From: Budorcas taxicolor | Lineage: Eukaryota > Chordata > Mammalia > Artiodactyla > Bovidae | Length of the DNA: 64,000 bases | Assembly (NCBI RefSeq): GCF_023091745.1 | Contig: NC_068911.1 | Coordinates: 164,534,004 to 164,598,003 of the forward strand | Reading direction: 5' to 3' | Part shown: piece by piece, positions 34,860 through 46,688 of the stretch | How the letters are laid out: the number at the start of each line of letters is the position of its first letter | Position numbering within the stretch: position 1 is the stretch's first letter | Made by a program: the position numbers and the translations under genes | The notes under the pieces: model-generated | Seen by the model: the letters and a program-made list of their open reading frames with translations, nothing else | Databases searched by the model: none | What the model was told of the DNA's origin: nothing

Positions 34860-37340
34860 TGGTCACCACGCTTGACCTTTCAGACACTCGGTTTCCCTCT
34901 GTGCATACTGGGGCTGACACCCCCCTTCCCGAGCAAGGTTTTGTGAGCATCTGATGAAATCATGTGTCCAGCCTAAGCCCAGCAGTTGTTCTTATTTCCT
35001 TGCAGCCTTTAGTGGTCATGTGGCTGGGGTGGTGGCCCTGCCCAAGGGGAGCTGACTGTCTGGGAAGTGAGCACAGCACGCTCTTAACTTGCAAAAGCAA
35101 AGGAGCTTGAGTTCCCAGGGACATGAGTCCTGTCCTCTCTCATCTAGCTGCCTTTTATAGTGTGTGTGTGAGAAAGACAGACCTATATGTTCCAGAACAC
35201 CCCATCTCTCATGTATTTCTGTACCAAAAGCCTAATTTCTGAATCATAGTTGAGCCCTCCCAGGGTCAGTGATGACCCAGTTGGCTCCCACTGTGCTTGT
35301 CCAAATTCTGTCCATTATCCAAGGCTGCCCAAGCAGCCCCCTCTGTTGGGCTGGGGCATTAAAGGGGCCCCAGCCAGGGGGTCCAAGCCGGGCAGATAAG
35401 CCATTGCAGGGGCACCTCAGTGGCCCCCAGAGGTGGCGGAGCTTCTGTGTGGCTTGGCCCTTTCTCCTCTGATCAGCGGCTCTGATTCTAGTTGGATAGC
35501 CGCTGCAAGTGGAGGAAGACGTGTGTCATCAAAAGGCAGAGCGAGCAAGCCCTAATTACTAGCTCTTCGAGGCAGCACAGCACAAACTGCCTCCTGGTCC
35601 TGCTTTGGGGCAGTTTTTGGCCTCTAGTGCAGCCCAGGGCACTGGCTTGCCGGTGCCTCCCAGAGCTGAGCCCTGAGCCTGGAGAAGGGAACGAGGCTTC
35701 TCTAGCTTCTTTGCGCTGACAAAGGGCTTTCTGCCTGTCAGCCCAGCTCCAGGCAAGTCCCGTCCCCACTCCCTACCGCAGCCACTGGGCCTCCCTTTTG
35801 GCAGGACCCGACGCTAGAGGCTCAAGGGCCCTGCTGAACTCCCAGCCTCTGGAGACTTCTCTCGGAGCTAGAAAAAACAAGCAGCTGAAACGTGCCTCCT
35901 TGCTGCAGCTGGGCCCCGCCCGCCGAACCTATAGGAAGGCCCTGGAGGGGATCCAGCCTCCCCCGAAGAGGAAACCTGGCTCCGGCCTCACCCGCAGGGC
36001 CTGTTATGTCTGGCTCCAGAGGCCTTCTCCTCTGGGGTTTTCCATGCCTGTGAACCCGGCCCCATTCATTTCCCTGTGGTTTCATGGGAATGTCCAAAAC
36101 GCTCAGCAGGTTGCAGCGAGCCCAAGGAGGAGAAGGGTCAGCGAGAGGCCCGGGCCGCCGAAGCACCCTCTACTCAGAGGCCTGCAGCGGGGATAGAGGC
36201 CAGCTGTGGGTGGGCACCCACCTGTCAATCAGCTGAGTTTTCCTCTGGTGCAATCCGCCCCCAGCCACCCACCCACCACCCAGGCGACTCTGCCTGTGGC
36301 TCCCTCTCTCCAGGCCTCCCCTTTCCAGCTCTCCAGGGTATGAGTCCCCCAACTGCCACCCTCCCATCTCGTCCCTAGCAGCTCCCACTGTTGTGTTATT
36401 TAGCCACTGACTCTCCACCTCACCTGGGCCAGGCCCTTGCGTTTTCCACCTCACTGTACTCGGTTAGGGGCCGCAGGGAGAGCCCCTGGACCCCCTCCAG
36501 GGCTGCTCAACTTCAGAGAAGGGGCCATGCTCTGGCGCACAACTCTTGCGAGAGGCCCAGCGGCTGCCTCCACGGCCCACGCGAAGCCCAGGGGCTCCCG
36601 GCCCCGCAGAGAGGATGTGCCCAAGTGGAGAAAATGTATAGTCTTCAGAAGAAACGAATTGAAAACTGCCTGGGAGCAATTCTTATCCAATTTCCAAGTT
36701 AGCAGTTTTCACCAAGAGCTAATTGAAACTGCTCTCTGTAAGTGGCCTGATTTCCATCTGCATGAGGCTCCCGCGGAGTGTCTGCAACAAGGGCCCTGGC
36801 GGCTCAGGGTAGCAGCAAAGAAGAGCCTGTGCTTGAGTTGTTCTTGAGCTTTGAAAATGGATGCACTTTCTGGTTTGGGCAGCGGCCACGCCACTGTGCC
36901 CTGGCTGCCCGGCTCCCCAGTCATTTCCAAAGCCGCTTTCTGAGTGTTCTGGGTAGGGAAGGGGTGGGCTGAGTTCCTCACCTGGTTAGCCTGGTAAAAA
37001 TGTATCTGGAAACGGAACATCCTGGGAGGCCCAGCCACTCTCGCCAGGCAGGGTTCCTCGGATGGGTGCAGAGGAGTGCGGGGGCCAGGGGCCAGGGGCC
37101 AGGGGCCAGGGCCCTGCCTACTGGTCGGCACAGTGCCCAGGCTGAGACCCCACTGCCAGTGCCAGCCTCGGCCATCGTCTCTGGGAGTTCTGTGGGAGCA
37201 CAGAGTAGCCCACCCAGTGTGCCCAGCCCCGCTCTGACCTCATCTGGACTGCGGCTGCCTCTTCCACGGTGCAAAAGACAGCAATCCCCACCCCAGGTCA
37301 GCCCATGGAGGGTGCCCTGTCCATTGTCCCTTTTCAGGGG
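34860..37340. other. Unique intronic DNA, possible regulatory stretch
   Basis: There are no ruminant repeats over about 2.5 kb, unusual for this window. Segments at about 35480-35600 and 36630-36790 are of mixed composition (AATTACTAGC, CAAGAGCTAATTGAAAC) within GC-rich surroundings. This fits, but does not show, a conserved intronic element. 37081-37108 is four exact copies of GGGGCCA. Confidence 0.4.
37081..37108. repeat. 7-bp tandem repeat (GGGGCCA x4)
   Basis: Four exact direct copies of a 7-bp GC-rich unit. Confidence 0.95.
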
Positions 37341-37342
37341 GC

Positions 37343-37445
37343 ACCCCACTTCAGTATTCTTGCCTGGAGAATCCCATTGACAGAGGAGCCTGGTGGGCTG
37401 CAGTCCATGGGGTCACAAACAGTCGGACATGTCTGAGTGACTGTC
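37343..37445 (+). mobile_element. Bov-A SINE fragment
   Basis: One Bov-A monomer body (CTTCAGTATTCTTGCCTGG, GGAGCCTGGTGGGCTGC, CAGTCGGACATGTCTGAG) without the tRNA head. Confidence 0.88.
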
Positions 37446-37449
37446 ACTT

Positions 37450-38860
37450 CACTCTGTTGACCCAGATGGGTATGGATCCTACTCTTCTCTCCTGCACCCA
37501 GTGGCCTTGAAACAACAATTTTAGGGACAGTGCCTTGGGTGAAGCTCCAAGGTTATCCAGTGCTCCTCACGCAGGGTCTCCCCCCGGGTCGTCCCATCTT
37601 TTGGAAGCTTAAAACAACAATTGGAAAATATTATACAAGCCCTTCACAGCATCTCTGCAAACTCTTGCCTGTCTCACCCACACACGTGCTGAGAGGAGTC
37701 CACACGTGACCTCCCTCGCCCTTCGGTCTTTGGTTTTCTGAGCCTACATCCCTAGCCCCACGGCCATGGCTTCAGGCTGCTCCTTGCCAAGTCCAGGGCT
37801 CTCTCGCTCTCTCTTGCCTCTTCCTCCCCAGCATAAGGTCTGCACAGCAGACACCTGCCCACCTGCACCTTGCTCCCTGCTCTCACGCCCCTCGGACCTC
37901 CTCGTCCCCCTCTGCGCCCCCGCCCCCTCCGCCCTCTGTGCCCATGACCAGCTCACTCCCTCACCTGTGTGCAGCTCTGAACACAGGCCTGCCCTGTCCT
38001 CCTCTGTCTCTGCTGCTGCCTGCAAGCCTCAGCCCCTCCGCTTCTGCCTGACTGCCCCGGGCCCCTGCTCCCTGAGCCCCAGGGCCACGTGATCTCTTCT
38101 CTGACTGTCCTCATCCAGCATCTCCCCCAGTTCCCCCGTGCACCCCCATCCTGGAGTCCGGCTCCCCAGGGCCCACCCTCACCTCTTAGCCCCTCCTCCC
38201 TTGATGCCTTATTTTCCAGACACGCCTGATGCTTTCTTCGCTCTCCTCCATAGTTGACTCTTTCATCCTGTTTGTGTAAAGTGTTTCCCGCCTCTTGGCC
38301 ATTGCTTGAGATTGATCTTAGATTTGTGAGCGTATCCCACCCCGACCCTTGCGAGGTTGGGGGCTTCTGGAGGGCAGGCTGAGGCTTCCTGAGCAGTGCC
38401 CGGGACACAGCAGAGGCAGCAGGGCCTCCAGGTCACACAGGTGGAGGTGAATCCCAGCTACTGGTTATGGAGCTGTGGGACCTGGGCCTGATCACCTCTT
38501 GTTTTTGCACCTTAAGCTTCCCCACACATCAGAAAGGGGTGAGAGGACTGAGAGTACAGAAAGGGGTGAAAGGCTGCAGGAGGATTTGATGGGTCTGTGG
38601 CCTGTCCACTGTCACAGGTGCTTAACGGATGTCTCTTCCCTTTCTCCTTGCACTGACCCACGGCAGCAGCTCCAAAAAAGTTTTGGAGGGTGAGGCAGTG
38701 AACAAATTAATGGCTGTAGATGGGAGACACCTTACTCTGGTTGGTTGAAATGACAAGGCCACCAGCTTCCTCTAAATAGGGATTGGTGCTCTGTAGACTT
38801 GGAAGATGGGGAAACAGCAGGGGAGGGCTGTAGGGGAATGATGTCAGTAGAGCTTTTTTC
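37450..38860. other. Unique-looking C-rich intronic DNA
   Basis: C/T-rich on the plus strand. I see no repeat, exon or RNA gene. Confidence 0.5.
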
Positions 38861-38862
38861 TT

Positions 38863-39542
38863 TGTTGTTGTTCAGTTGCTGTCATGTCTGGCTTTTTGCA
38901 ACCCATGGATTACAGCACACCAGGCTCCTCTGTCCTCCACTGTCTCCTGGAGTTTGCTCAAATTCATGTCTGTTGAGTCTGTAATGCTATCTAACCATCT
39001 CATCCTGTGTTGACCCCTTCTCCTTTTGTCTTCACTCTTTCCCAGCATCAGGGTCTTTCCAGTGAGTTGGCTCTTTGCATCAGGTGGCCAAAGTATTGGG
39101 GCTTCAGCTTCAGTATCAGTCCTTCCTTTGAATATTCATGGGGTTTTTTTCCTTTAGGATTAACTGGTTTGATCTTGCAGTCCAAGAAGACTCTCACGAG
39201 TCTTCTCTAGCACCACAGTTCAAAAACATCAATTCTTCAGTGTTCAGCCTTCTTTATGGTCCAACTCTCACATCCATATATGACTGCTGGAAAAGCCGTA
39301 GCTTTGACTATACAAATCTTTGTCAGCAAAGTGTTGTCTCTGCTTTTTAATAGGCTATCTAGGTTTGCCATAGCTTTCCTTCTAAGGAGCAAGCGTCCTT
39401 TAATTTCATGGCTGCAGTCACCATCCATGGTCATGATTTTGGAGCCCAAGAAAATAAAATCTGTCACTGTTTCCACTTTTTCCCTTTTTCTTTGCCATGA
39501 AGTGATGGGACTGGATGCCATGATCTTAGTTTTTTAATGCTG
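38863..39542 (-). mobile_element. BovB 3' end, diverged
   Basis: A minus-strand copy of about 680 bp, from GTTGTTGTTCAGTTGCTG to the region encoding I-M-A-S-S-P-I-T-S-W. It is diverged and split into short frames. Confidence 0.9.
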
Positions 39543-39649
39543 AGTTAGGGGATCAGAAATATATGTGTGAGGGCTGTGTACCCATGAAGAAAGAGGGCAT
39601 TGTGGCAGGGACATGGCCCTCTGACTCCTGACTGTGCCCCTTCCTGGGA

Positions 39650-40260
39650 ATCCTTCATCATGAACAGGTTTATTGAGCATCCACACTGTGCTGGGACTCA
39701 CACTGGGCTCAGGGTAGGCGGCACGGGGTAGAAAGGGGAGACAGCCTGTGATCAAAGGGGTGATGACAGTGCGGGCTGAGTGCTGTGACGGGACAGGTCT
39801 GGGTGCCCTGGAAGCCTGCAGCCGCCAGGTGGGCATCTCTTGCTGCCTCTCCAGAGGAGGGGACATCAGAGAAAAAGAGATTTGAGGAGAAAGGTCTCAG
39901 ATTCCAGGCTCAGGGAACAGCAGTGCAAAGGGACAGAAGCAAGAAAGAGGCCGAGAATGAGCTGGAGTGTGAGGGGTGGGGGGCAATGAGAGGGGAGAGG
40001 TGATGCTGGCACCAGACAAGGGGAAACCTCGTTTTACCAAGAGGTGGAACTGTCCCAGGACAGTGGTCACCACTGAAGGGCTTCATGTGGGAGAGGGGGG
40101 TGACCAGATTTGCCTTCGAGAAGGAAAGCATCTCTCTGGATGTGAAGACAGAAACAGCTGGGAGTGGCCAGAAGTAGGGAGGCTGGTTGCTAAGAGATGA
40201 AGGCTGTGGACCGAGGCTCTGGCATCAGGGTGGGAAGCCTCTAGGAGCTTGCTCTGTTCA
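39650..40260 (+). repeat. Probable L2 remnant
   Basis: Block order resembles L2: TTTATTGAGCATCCACACTG, AACAGCAGTGCAAAGGGAC, then GGGCTTCATGTGGGAGAG and GACCAGATTTGCCTTCGAG. Assigned by eye. Confidence 0.55.
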
Positions 40261-40354
40261 GTCTGCATCCTCGGTTTGGGGCACCCAGGCCAGTCACTGC
40301 TGTAGTATGCATGCTGATAGTGTAATATTTAAGACCAGGTTGTTGCATGCCCGT

Positions 40355-40470
40355 TGCTTCAGGTAAGTAAGGTGAGATTCAGAGAGGTTAAGAAATGTTT
40401 CTGAAATCACACTGCTTGTGAGTGGCAGAGCTGGGACTCAAGACAAGCTCCTGAGCTGATACCACTAACT
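40355..40470 (+). repeat. MIR SINE remnant
   Basis: GATTCAGAGAGGTTAAGAAA and GTGGCAGAGCTGGGACTC are the conserved MIR core and 3' blocks. Confidence 0.75.
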
Positions 40471-40479
40471 TTTCCCCTT

Positions 40480-41733
40480 CTCCTGTTGCCTTGGGCTGTC
40501 CACATGCAGGATATCCTATAATTTTTAAAAAAAAATCACGTAAAATTAGACCTTAGTATTTCATACATGTTTATACCTTTTCGTTAAGTAACATACCTTG
40601 GCAAACGTTATGCTAGACAAGGGGTCGTTGCTGCGTGAGGCGGGCGTGTCCTTGTGTGTAGGTTGCTTGTGGTCTTTCCCTGCCATCTGCTGTAGCGGGT
40701 GATTGTGACACCTCTAGGCTTGCTCACCTCCTCCCTGGGATGAGAAGCCTTCCCCTCCGGCACCCAGAAGCCCAAACACAGGTGGGTGGGGTGCTGTGGA
40801 CTGAGTGCTGCTGAGCTTGCATCCTGGCATGGCCCCAGTGAGCCATCCATGTGTCTGTCACAGCAGAGCCTGCCCTGGCTCTCCAGGTCATGGGGCCCCT
40901 GGTGGCAATGGGCTCCAGATAGATGCTCAGCTGATGCCAGGCCTGGTGCCCAGCTCTGACCATGTGGCGTGCTGTCTGGAAGATGTTCCCAGCTGGTGGC
41001 CTTTCCTGAGCCCTATTTAGGGCAGTTGTCAGGCAGAAGCTGAGATCCAGCATACACACACACACCGCCTTCCCTGCAGAGGGTAGTGATGATCTCACAC
41101 CTGTGTCAGGCTGGGGCAGGGGTGGGATTACCATCAGAGCATGGACCCCGACCAGGGAGCGTGCCCAGCTCCATCCCCACTTGGGTATCAGACCCCAGTA
41201 TGTGCAGTTTGCTCTCAGAGGACATCCTAACCACCCAGGGCATCTTGCAGCCCCATCTGAGCTCTGGCTGCGGGCCTGGGCCTGCAGCTCTGCCCCTCAA
41301 AGGCAGGGTCAAGGGTGACAGGTCAGCGGTGGGAGCTGCTTCTAACCAGCCTGTTCCTGCCCGAGCAAAGCGCTCAGCCCAGAGCTGGCCTTGGACAAGG
41401 AAACACACACTGACTGGGAGCCCAGAGACCCCTGGGCCTCTGTTCGCAGGGCTGCAGTTTACAAAGCAAGGCTCTCTCCTGCCCAGAAGTTCCTGGGTTC
41501 TAAGCGGCTCCTGCCACGTCCTGGGTCCTGTGGGAGGAAGATGCTGGCCGCCCCCTGCAGGTCTGTCCAGGAACTGACCCGCGAGGGGCCCCGGGGAGCC
41601 CTGAGAGGGGCCCCTTCGCTGGCCCAGATGAGAGCCCCCAGGACTGGCCAGCCCCCTCTCCTTCCGGGTGCCCAGCCCCGTTGCTGACTGTGAATCTGAA
41701 CTCACTAGAATCTGACTGCTGACCGCTGGCCTT
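40480..41733. other. GC-rich intronic DNA, nothing assigned
   Basis: Open frames up to 218 codons occur on the minus strand but overlap frames on the other strand and run into the minisatellite. I see no domain or homology. Confidence 0.5.
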
Positions 41734-42050
41734 CCCCTTGGCCTCCTGCTCCCCGAGTGCACAGGGGACCCCCACCATCTGTGCTATGCCCTTCGCTCTC
41801 CCCCCTACCCCTGCCAGGGCTCCCCTTGGCCTCCTGCTCCCCGAGTGCACAGGGGACCCCCACCATCTGTGCTATGCCCTTCGCTCTCCCCCCGACCCCT
41901 GCCAGGGCTCCCCTTGGCCTCCTGCTCCCTGAGTGCACAGGGGACCCCCACCATCTGTGCTATGCCCTTCGCTCTCCCCCCCACCCCTGCCAGGGCTCCC
42001 CTTGGCCTCCTGCTCCCCGAGTGCACAGGGGACCCCCACCATCTGTGCTG
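41734..42050. repeat. 88-bp minisatellite, about 3.6 copies
   Basis: Units start at 41734, 41822, 41910 and 41998, spaced exactly 88 bp, each opening CCCCTTGGCCTCCTGCTCC. Units differ by single bases (for example the CCCCCCTACC/CCCCCCGACC/CCCCCCCACC positions). The fourth unit diverges near 42048. Because 88 is not a multiple of 3, open frames through the array cycle through reading frames and are not genes. Confidence 0.96.
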
Positions 42051-43079
42051 CACCCTCCAGCTCCCCCTAGGGCTCTGCCGGCTCGGGCTCCAGGCCCCCC
42101 GCTCTACTTTCTCACGTCCACACACTTGCATTTCCTCTCTCCCCTCCCTCCCACCTGCAGGGATGAGGACAGGTTGTAGGGACGTGGCCCCTGAAGCTGT
42201 TCTAGACACTAGGGGTCTGTGTCCCGTCCCTCCCAGGGGACATTGATGTTTTTCTGGCAGGAATGCTCTACCTCTCTGAACCATGTTGGAACGAGTTCCA
42301 CAGGCTGCCCCTTAACCCCTGGCCCCCGTCCTGAGAGAAGCACGGAGATACCCAGGGGTGGGAGCCCCCAGAGGCACCAAGGGTCTCGTCCAAGGTCAGC
42401 CCCTGTGACCAAGGCGTCCCCAGACTCTCTTCTCAAGGGAAACAGCAGCGCACTTGTCTTTCTCTTACCACCCCAGCTGACGCATGGGACAGTACCAGGG
42501 CCCAGGGCAGACAAGTAGTGGGGTGACTGGAGAAGCGGGGCCTAAGGGCTGTTGTCGCTGCTGGGGCTCCGGGCTTCACCTCCAACTTCCTGTCCTTTCC
42601 CTTTGGGGTCTCCTCCTTAAGGTGGGGCGGGGGGAGGGGCCCTGCAGGAAATAGGGGCACGAGCACAGCTCCTGACTGAGGGGTCCACGCACATTCAGTT
42701 CCTTTGACCCGAGGCCGTGTGGGTGGGGGCTCAGGCTGGAGCCCCCAGCCCTGCCCTGCTGCGTGCTGGTCCTGGGCTGAGCTCACACAGTCCTGTCATG
42801 GGGCCATGCTGTCCCCTGCTGGCCACGCTGTGAAATGCAGCCTAGGTCAGCCCCAAGGTGCAGGCTGGAGACACCGGGCTCCCAGGAGCAGGCCGGGTGC
42901 CCACCCCACCACCACCCCCAGCCACAGCGAAACTTGGACTGCATGGGGAGACATGTCTGGATCCGCCTGACACACAGCCGTGTGTGCTGAGTGGGCAATG
43001 AGTGGATGAATGAACTGTGTCTGAAACGTTTAGGTGATAATGCTCCGTAGGTCTGACCAACAGCAGTGTGGGGAGAAAA

Positions 43080-43274
43080 GTGTTAGTGACTCAGTGGTGT
43101 CTGACTCTGCGGCCCCATAGACTGTAGCCCGCCAGGCTCCTCTGTCCATGGGATTCTCTAGGCAAAAATACTGGAGTGGGTTGCCATGCCCTTCTCCAGG
43201 GGATCTTCCAGACCCAGGGATCGAACCCGGGTCTCCTGCACTGCGGGCAGATTCTTTACCATATCAGCCACCGG
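43080..43274 (-). mobile_element. Bov-tA SINE
   Basis: GTGTCTGACTCTGCGGCCCC, then AAAATACTGGAGTGGGTTGC, GATCGAACCCGGGTC and CAGATTCTTTACCATATCAG. A complete minus-strand Bov-tA. Confidence 0.93.
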
Positions 43275-43351
43275 AAAGCAGAGAGGACTTGAGACTCCTC
43301 CTCAGGTGACTGATCTAAATATGGAAACCAATGCACGGTGTCAACTGGCGC

Positions 43352-43532
43352 TAGACCTAGACGGGCTCAGTCGGGTCCGACTCTGCGCCTCCACAGACTA
43401 TACAGCCCATGGGACTCTCCAGGCCAGAATACTGGAGTGGGTTGCCATGCCCTTCTCCAGGGGATCTTCCCAACCCAGGTCTCCCACATTGCAGGCAGAT
43501 TCTTTACCAGCTGAGCCACAAGGGAAGCCCCC
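43352..43532 (-). mobile_element. Bov-tA SINE, second copy
   Basis: CAGTCGGGTCCGACTCTGCG through CAGATTCTTTACCAGCTGAG, same orientation as the copy at 43080-43274 and about 80 bp away. It has a deletion around the GATCGAACC block. Confidence 0.92.
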
Positions 43533-43727
43533 TAGACAGGCTGACCCTCAACAAAGTGGCTAGTCGCACAGTAAGTGCCCAGGAGTGATGGAGGTGGCCT
43601 TCATAGAAGCATGGAGAGGTCAAAGAGGGCGTCAGATGGCAGGGATGGAAATCACAGGACCCCACGAGGAGACCCCAGGCTGGCCATTTAGCATGGAAGG
43701 TAGAAAGAGGGAAGCACCTCTCGTGGG

Positions 43728-43880
43728 GTTTTTTTTTTTTTTTTTTTTTTTTTCGGTTTTTTTGGCTTGGCCTTGGTGTCCCAACAGCGGGGTCTTAGTT
43801 CCCCAATGACCAGTGCTTGAGCCACGCCCTCGGCAGTGGAAGCATGGTCCTAGCCACAGGACCTCCAGGGAATTGCCAGC
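43728..43880 (-). mobile_element. CHR-type tRNA-Glu SINE, antisense
   Basis: A T-run (about 43731-43753), GGCTTGGCCTTGGTG, CAGTGCTTGAGCCACGCCC and CCACAGGACCTCCAGGGAA. A diverged CHR copy. Confidence 0.7.
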
Positions 43881-43934
43881 ACCTCCCGTGTCTTTGATGC
43901 TGATGTCACACCACGCACATTTTCCTCCTGTTGT

Positions 43935-44095
43935 TTCACAACCATTTTGTGAAATAAGTGCTATTGTTATCCCTGAAGAAAATGGATCCGACGCGGTCAG
44001 TGCCTTGTTCGGGGTTCTACAGCAAGGACATGCTGGAGCGAGGATGCAGGTCTCACCTCTCGAGATTTGGTGTTCAGGTTCCCGCGTGTGAACTC
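43935..44095 (+). repeat. MIR SINE remnant
   Basis: CAACCATTTTGTGAAATAAG, GTGCTATTGTTATCCCTG and GTGCCTTGTTCGGGGTTC follow MIR block order. Confidence 0.6.
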
Positions 44096-44821
44096 AAGGG
44101 TTTTCAGCAGGAAATGATGTGCTCAGGACAGATGATAGGGAGGTCGGATGGCCGCTTGAAAGACTATTGCTGCAACTCAGTGGGGAAAGGAGAAGCTCCT
44201 TGTTCCACACACAGGCCTCCTAGATGGCAGAAGGGCCTCTGAGACCAGACCTGTGGCCTCCTTTGCCCAACCTCTGTCCTACGGTGGGCGGTGGGCTGAG
44301 GGCGGCCCAGCAGGGTACCCAGAGAGGAGGAGCTGGCAGTGCAGGCATGAGTGGGCCTCCTCCCAAGGTCCAGGCCTGGCGCCAGTGGTGTCTGGCCTGG
44401 GCCATCCCACCACCCTTCCTCAGGGGGAGGGCTTTGTTGAGGGGCGGACATGCTGTTGGGGGCAGCTTGTTAGACCAGAGCCAGTCCTCAGCGGGGAGGC
44501 CCATCAGGAAGGCAGGGCTCTGCCTGCTCACACTCTCATCCCCCCTCACCGGCTGTGACTTAAGAGCTTAAAGAGGGGATGGGGCTCACCTCAAGCACTG
44601 CCTGCACCTCCAGGAAGTGGACATGTATCCCTCAACTGCTGCCCAGCCTCCCGGGGCTCCTCCCTGACCTCTCCCGCCCCCATGGGAGCAGCACAGGCTT
44701 GACATGCAGCCCAGTGTGGGCTGCACTGAGGAGGATCTCCCCTAGGCTAGGAAAGGGCCCGAGAGTCTCCCCTGCGGTGGTGGGGGTTAGGGGGGCCAGG
44801 CTTTCCCATACAGTATGTTTG

Positions 44822-45036
44822 GGCTTCCCAGGTGGCACCGTGGTAAAGAATCTGCCTGTCAATGCAGGAGACATAAGAGACATGGGTTCGATCCCTGGGT
44901 TGGGAAGATCCCCTGGAGAAGGGCATGGCAACCCACTCCCGTATTCTTGCCTGGAGAATCCCACAAACACAAGAGGCTGGTGGGCTACAGTCCATAGTGT
45001 CGCAAAGAGTCAGACACACGTGAAGCAACTTAGCAC
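44822..45036 (+). mobile_element. Bov-tA SINE
   Basis: GGCTTCCCAGGTGGCACC head, GGGTTCGATCCCTGGG B-box region, Bov-A body and CAAAGAGTCAGACACACGTG end. Confidence 0.94.
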
Positions 45037-45279
45037 GCAGGCACACACACACTACATTTGCCTTGTCCCCAAATGCCTGAGTTTCCTCTGCCATCTGTGA
45101 CTCTCCTGTTCATCCTCAGAAACCCTCATCTTTCCAGGGAGGAAAAGGAGCCAAGTGCTCCTGGGAACAGGGAGCCCTGGGTCCGCACACCTGCCTCTGC
45201 ACGGCCCCGCAGAGCCCCCTGGGTTCTCCTGGCCTGCTCAGGCACAGGAGATGCTCCCAGTGTTCTGGGAGACTTCATC

Positions 45280-45500
45280 ATTCATCAGCGATCTTTACTA
45301 AACACCTTCTCTGGGTTGGGTGAGGTCCCAAGCACTGGGGCTGCAGCCAGGAATAAGACAGGCACCCTCCTCAGACCCCCATCTGGTGGGAGACGCAGCG
45401 CATGAGCTGACCCACCAGCAGAGAGGAGTACAGACTGGTTAGTGCAGTGAGGGGCATGAGCAGAGGGATGAGGGAGAAAGCAGCTGGCAGGAGACAAGCT
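45280..45500 (+). repeat. Probable L2/MIR remnant
   Basis: TTACTAAACACCTTCTCTGG, CCAAGCACTGGGGCTGCAGC and AAGACAGGCACCCTCC resemble the common L2-type 3' blocks. The family is uncertain. Confidence 0.5.
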
Positions 45501-45574
45501 GGGATGTGTGCTCCATGATGACCTAGAGAGATGAGGTTAGGGCGGGGGGAGGGAGGCTCACGAGGGAGGGGGCT

Positions 45575-45680
45575 TATATGTATACTCACAGCTGGTTCAC
45601 GTTATTGTACAGCAGAAACCAACACCACTATTGTAAAGCAATTATTCTCCAATTAAAAATAAATTTATAAAAATATAGTG
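45575..45680 (+). mobile_element. L1 3' terminus, sense
   Basis: GTATACTCACAGCTGGTTC, TTGTACAGCAGAAACCAAC and ATTATTCTCCAATTAAAAAT are the end of the ruminant L1 3' UTR, followed by an A-rich tail. It ends about 110 bp before the DIS3L2 acceptor at 45791. Confidence 0.88.
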
Positions 45681-45791
45681 GATGCCAGGAGGGCATCTTT
45701 AAGCCAAAACAAGGATTCAAGAGAGCCAGCCAACCAAGAAGTGAGAAACAGTGACCACCCCCCCACGTTCCCACCCCACCCCCCACTGCAG

Positions 45792-45975
45792 GCTCGTGGA
45801 GGAGTTCATGCTTTTGGCCAACATGGCCGTGGCCCACAAGATCCACCGCGCCTTCCCCGAGCAAGCCCTGCTGCGGCGGCACCCACCACCCCAGACCAAG
45901 ATGCTCAATGACCTGGTGGAATTCTGTGACCAGATGGGGCTGCTCATGGACTTCAGCTCTGCAGGGGCCCTCAAT
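45792..45975 (+). CDS. DIS3L2: DIS3L2 coding exon (probably exon 15), RNB domain
   Basis: The exon is 184 bp and runs from the third base of codon 27 through residue 88. It opens with L-V-E-E-F-M-L-L-A-N-M-A-V-A-H-K, the helix in RNB enzymes that carries the conserved E-E-F/M-L-L-A-N block near the active-site channel. It ends with D-F-S-S-A-G-A-L-N. The acceptor is CCCCACTGCAG at 45791 behind a C-rich tract. The donor is GTGAGT from 45976, leaving phase 0. The 3' end of an L1 lies only about 110 bp upstream of the acceptor, so little ancestral intron sequence remains there. The short intron that follows is 713 bp. Identification rests on near-identity to mammalian DIS3L2 and an open frame across the junction. 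Confidence 0.97.
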
Positions 45976-46688
45976 GTGAGTGCCGGGAACATGGGGGCTG
46001 GGGAGGCCCTGCTGGGGAAAGCAGGAGGCAAGCCAGGAAGCCAGGGTTTGGCAGCCAATTGCATCCCACCAGGGTCCTTGCCCTTTAGCCCTGTCTCCCC
46101 CGCAAGGGAGACAGGAGGCCCTGGGGACAAGGCCTTCATCTTGCAGGGCCTGGTGGGGAGCCCAGGAGACTGAGGGGGTGCCCTCAGGCCTAGCTATGGG
46201 CAGGGGTCCTGTGGGCAGGGATGGGCTGAGCTCAGGCTTTCTCAGGGCACTAGGGTTGGCGGAAACCAGAGGCTGTTTTTCATGGGGGGCTGTCAGATAC
46301 TCCCCACCAGAACTGAGTGTCATGTGACTCAGGAACCCATGGCCTCGGCCCTGATTCCACAGCAGGGGGACCAGCCGCATCTGCTCTGGGCCTGGGGTTC
46401 CTGAGGTCAGACAGGAAGCCAGTCTGTCCAGGCCAGCCAGCCAGATGTGGAAAGACTTCCCTCGAGCCAGGACTCTCGAGGCAGGCCCGGCCTAGGACAC
46501 AGGCTAGGGGCTGCTGGCCATCCCCCATCCTGCCACCAAACACCTGCAGGCCACCTGTGGCCATCTGAGCAGGGCTGGGACCCTCGGCTGGTCTTTCCTC
46601 CCAGAGCCAGGTCTCAGGTGATCAGCGGGGGACAGGGCCCCCGAGCCTCTCTCCCCAGGCCTGACTGCATTTCACGTGGTTCTTCTAG

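Noticed and set aside
41106..42284. Long overlapping open frames on both strands at 41.1-42.3 kb
   Set aside because: They run through the 88-bp minisatellite and arise because its C-rich units lack stops.
45628..46380. 250-codon minus-strand open frame opposite the DIS3L2 exon at 45792
   Set aside because: It is the antisense shadow of a conserved coding exon plus GC-rich intron.
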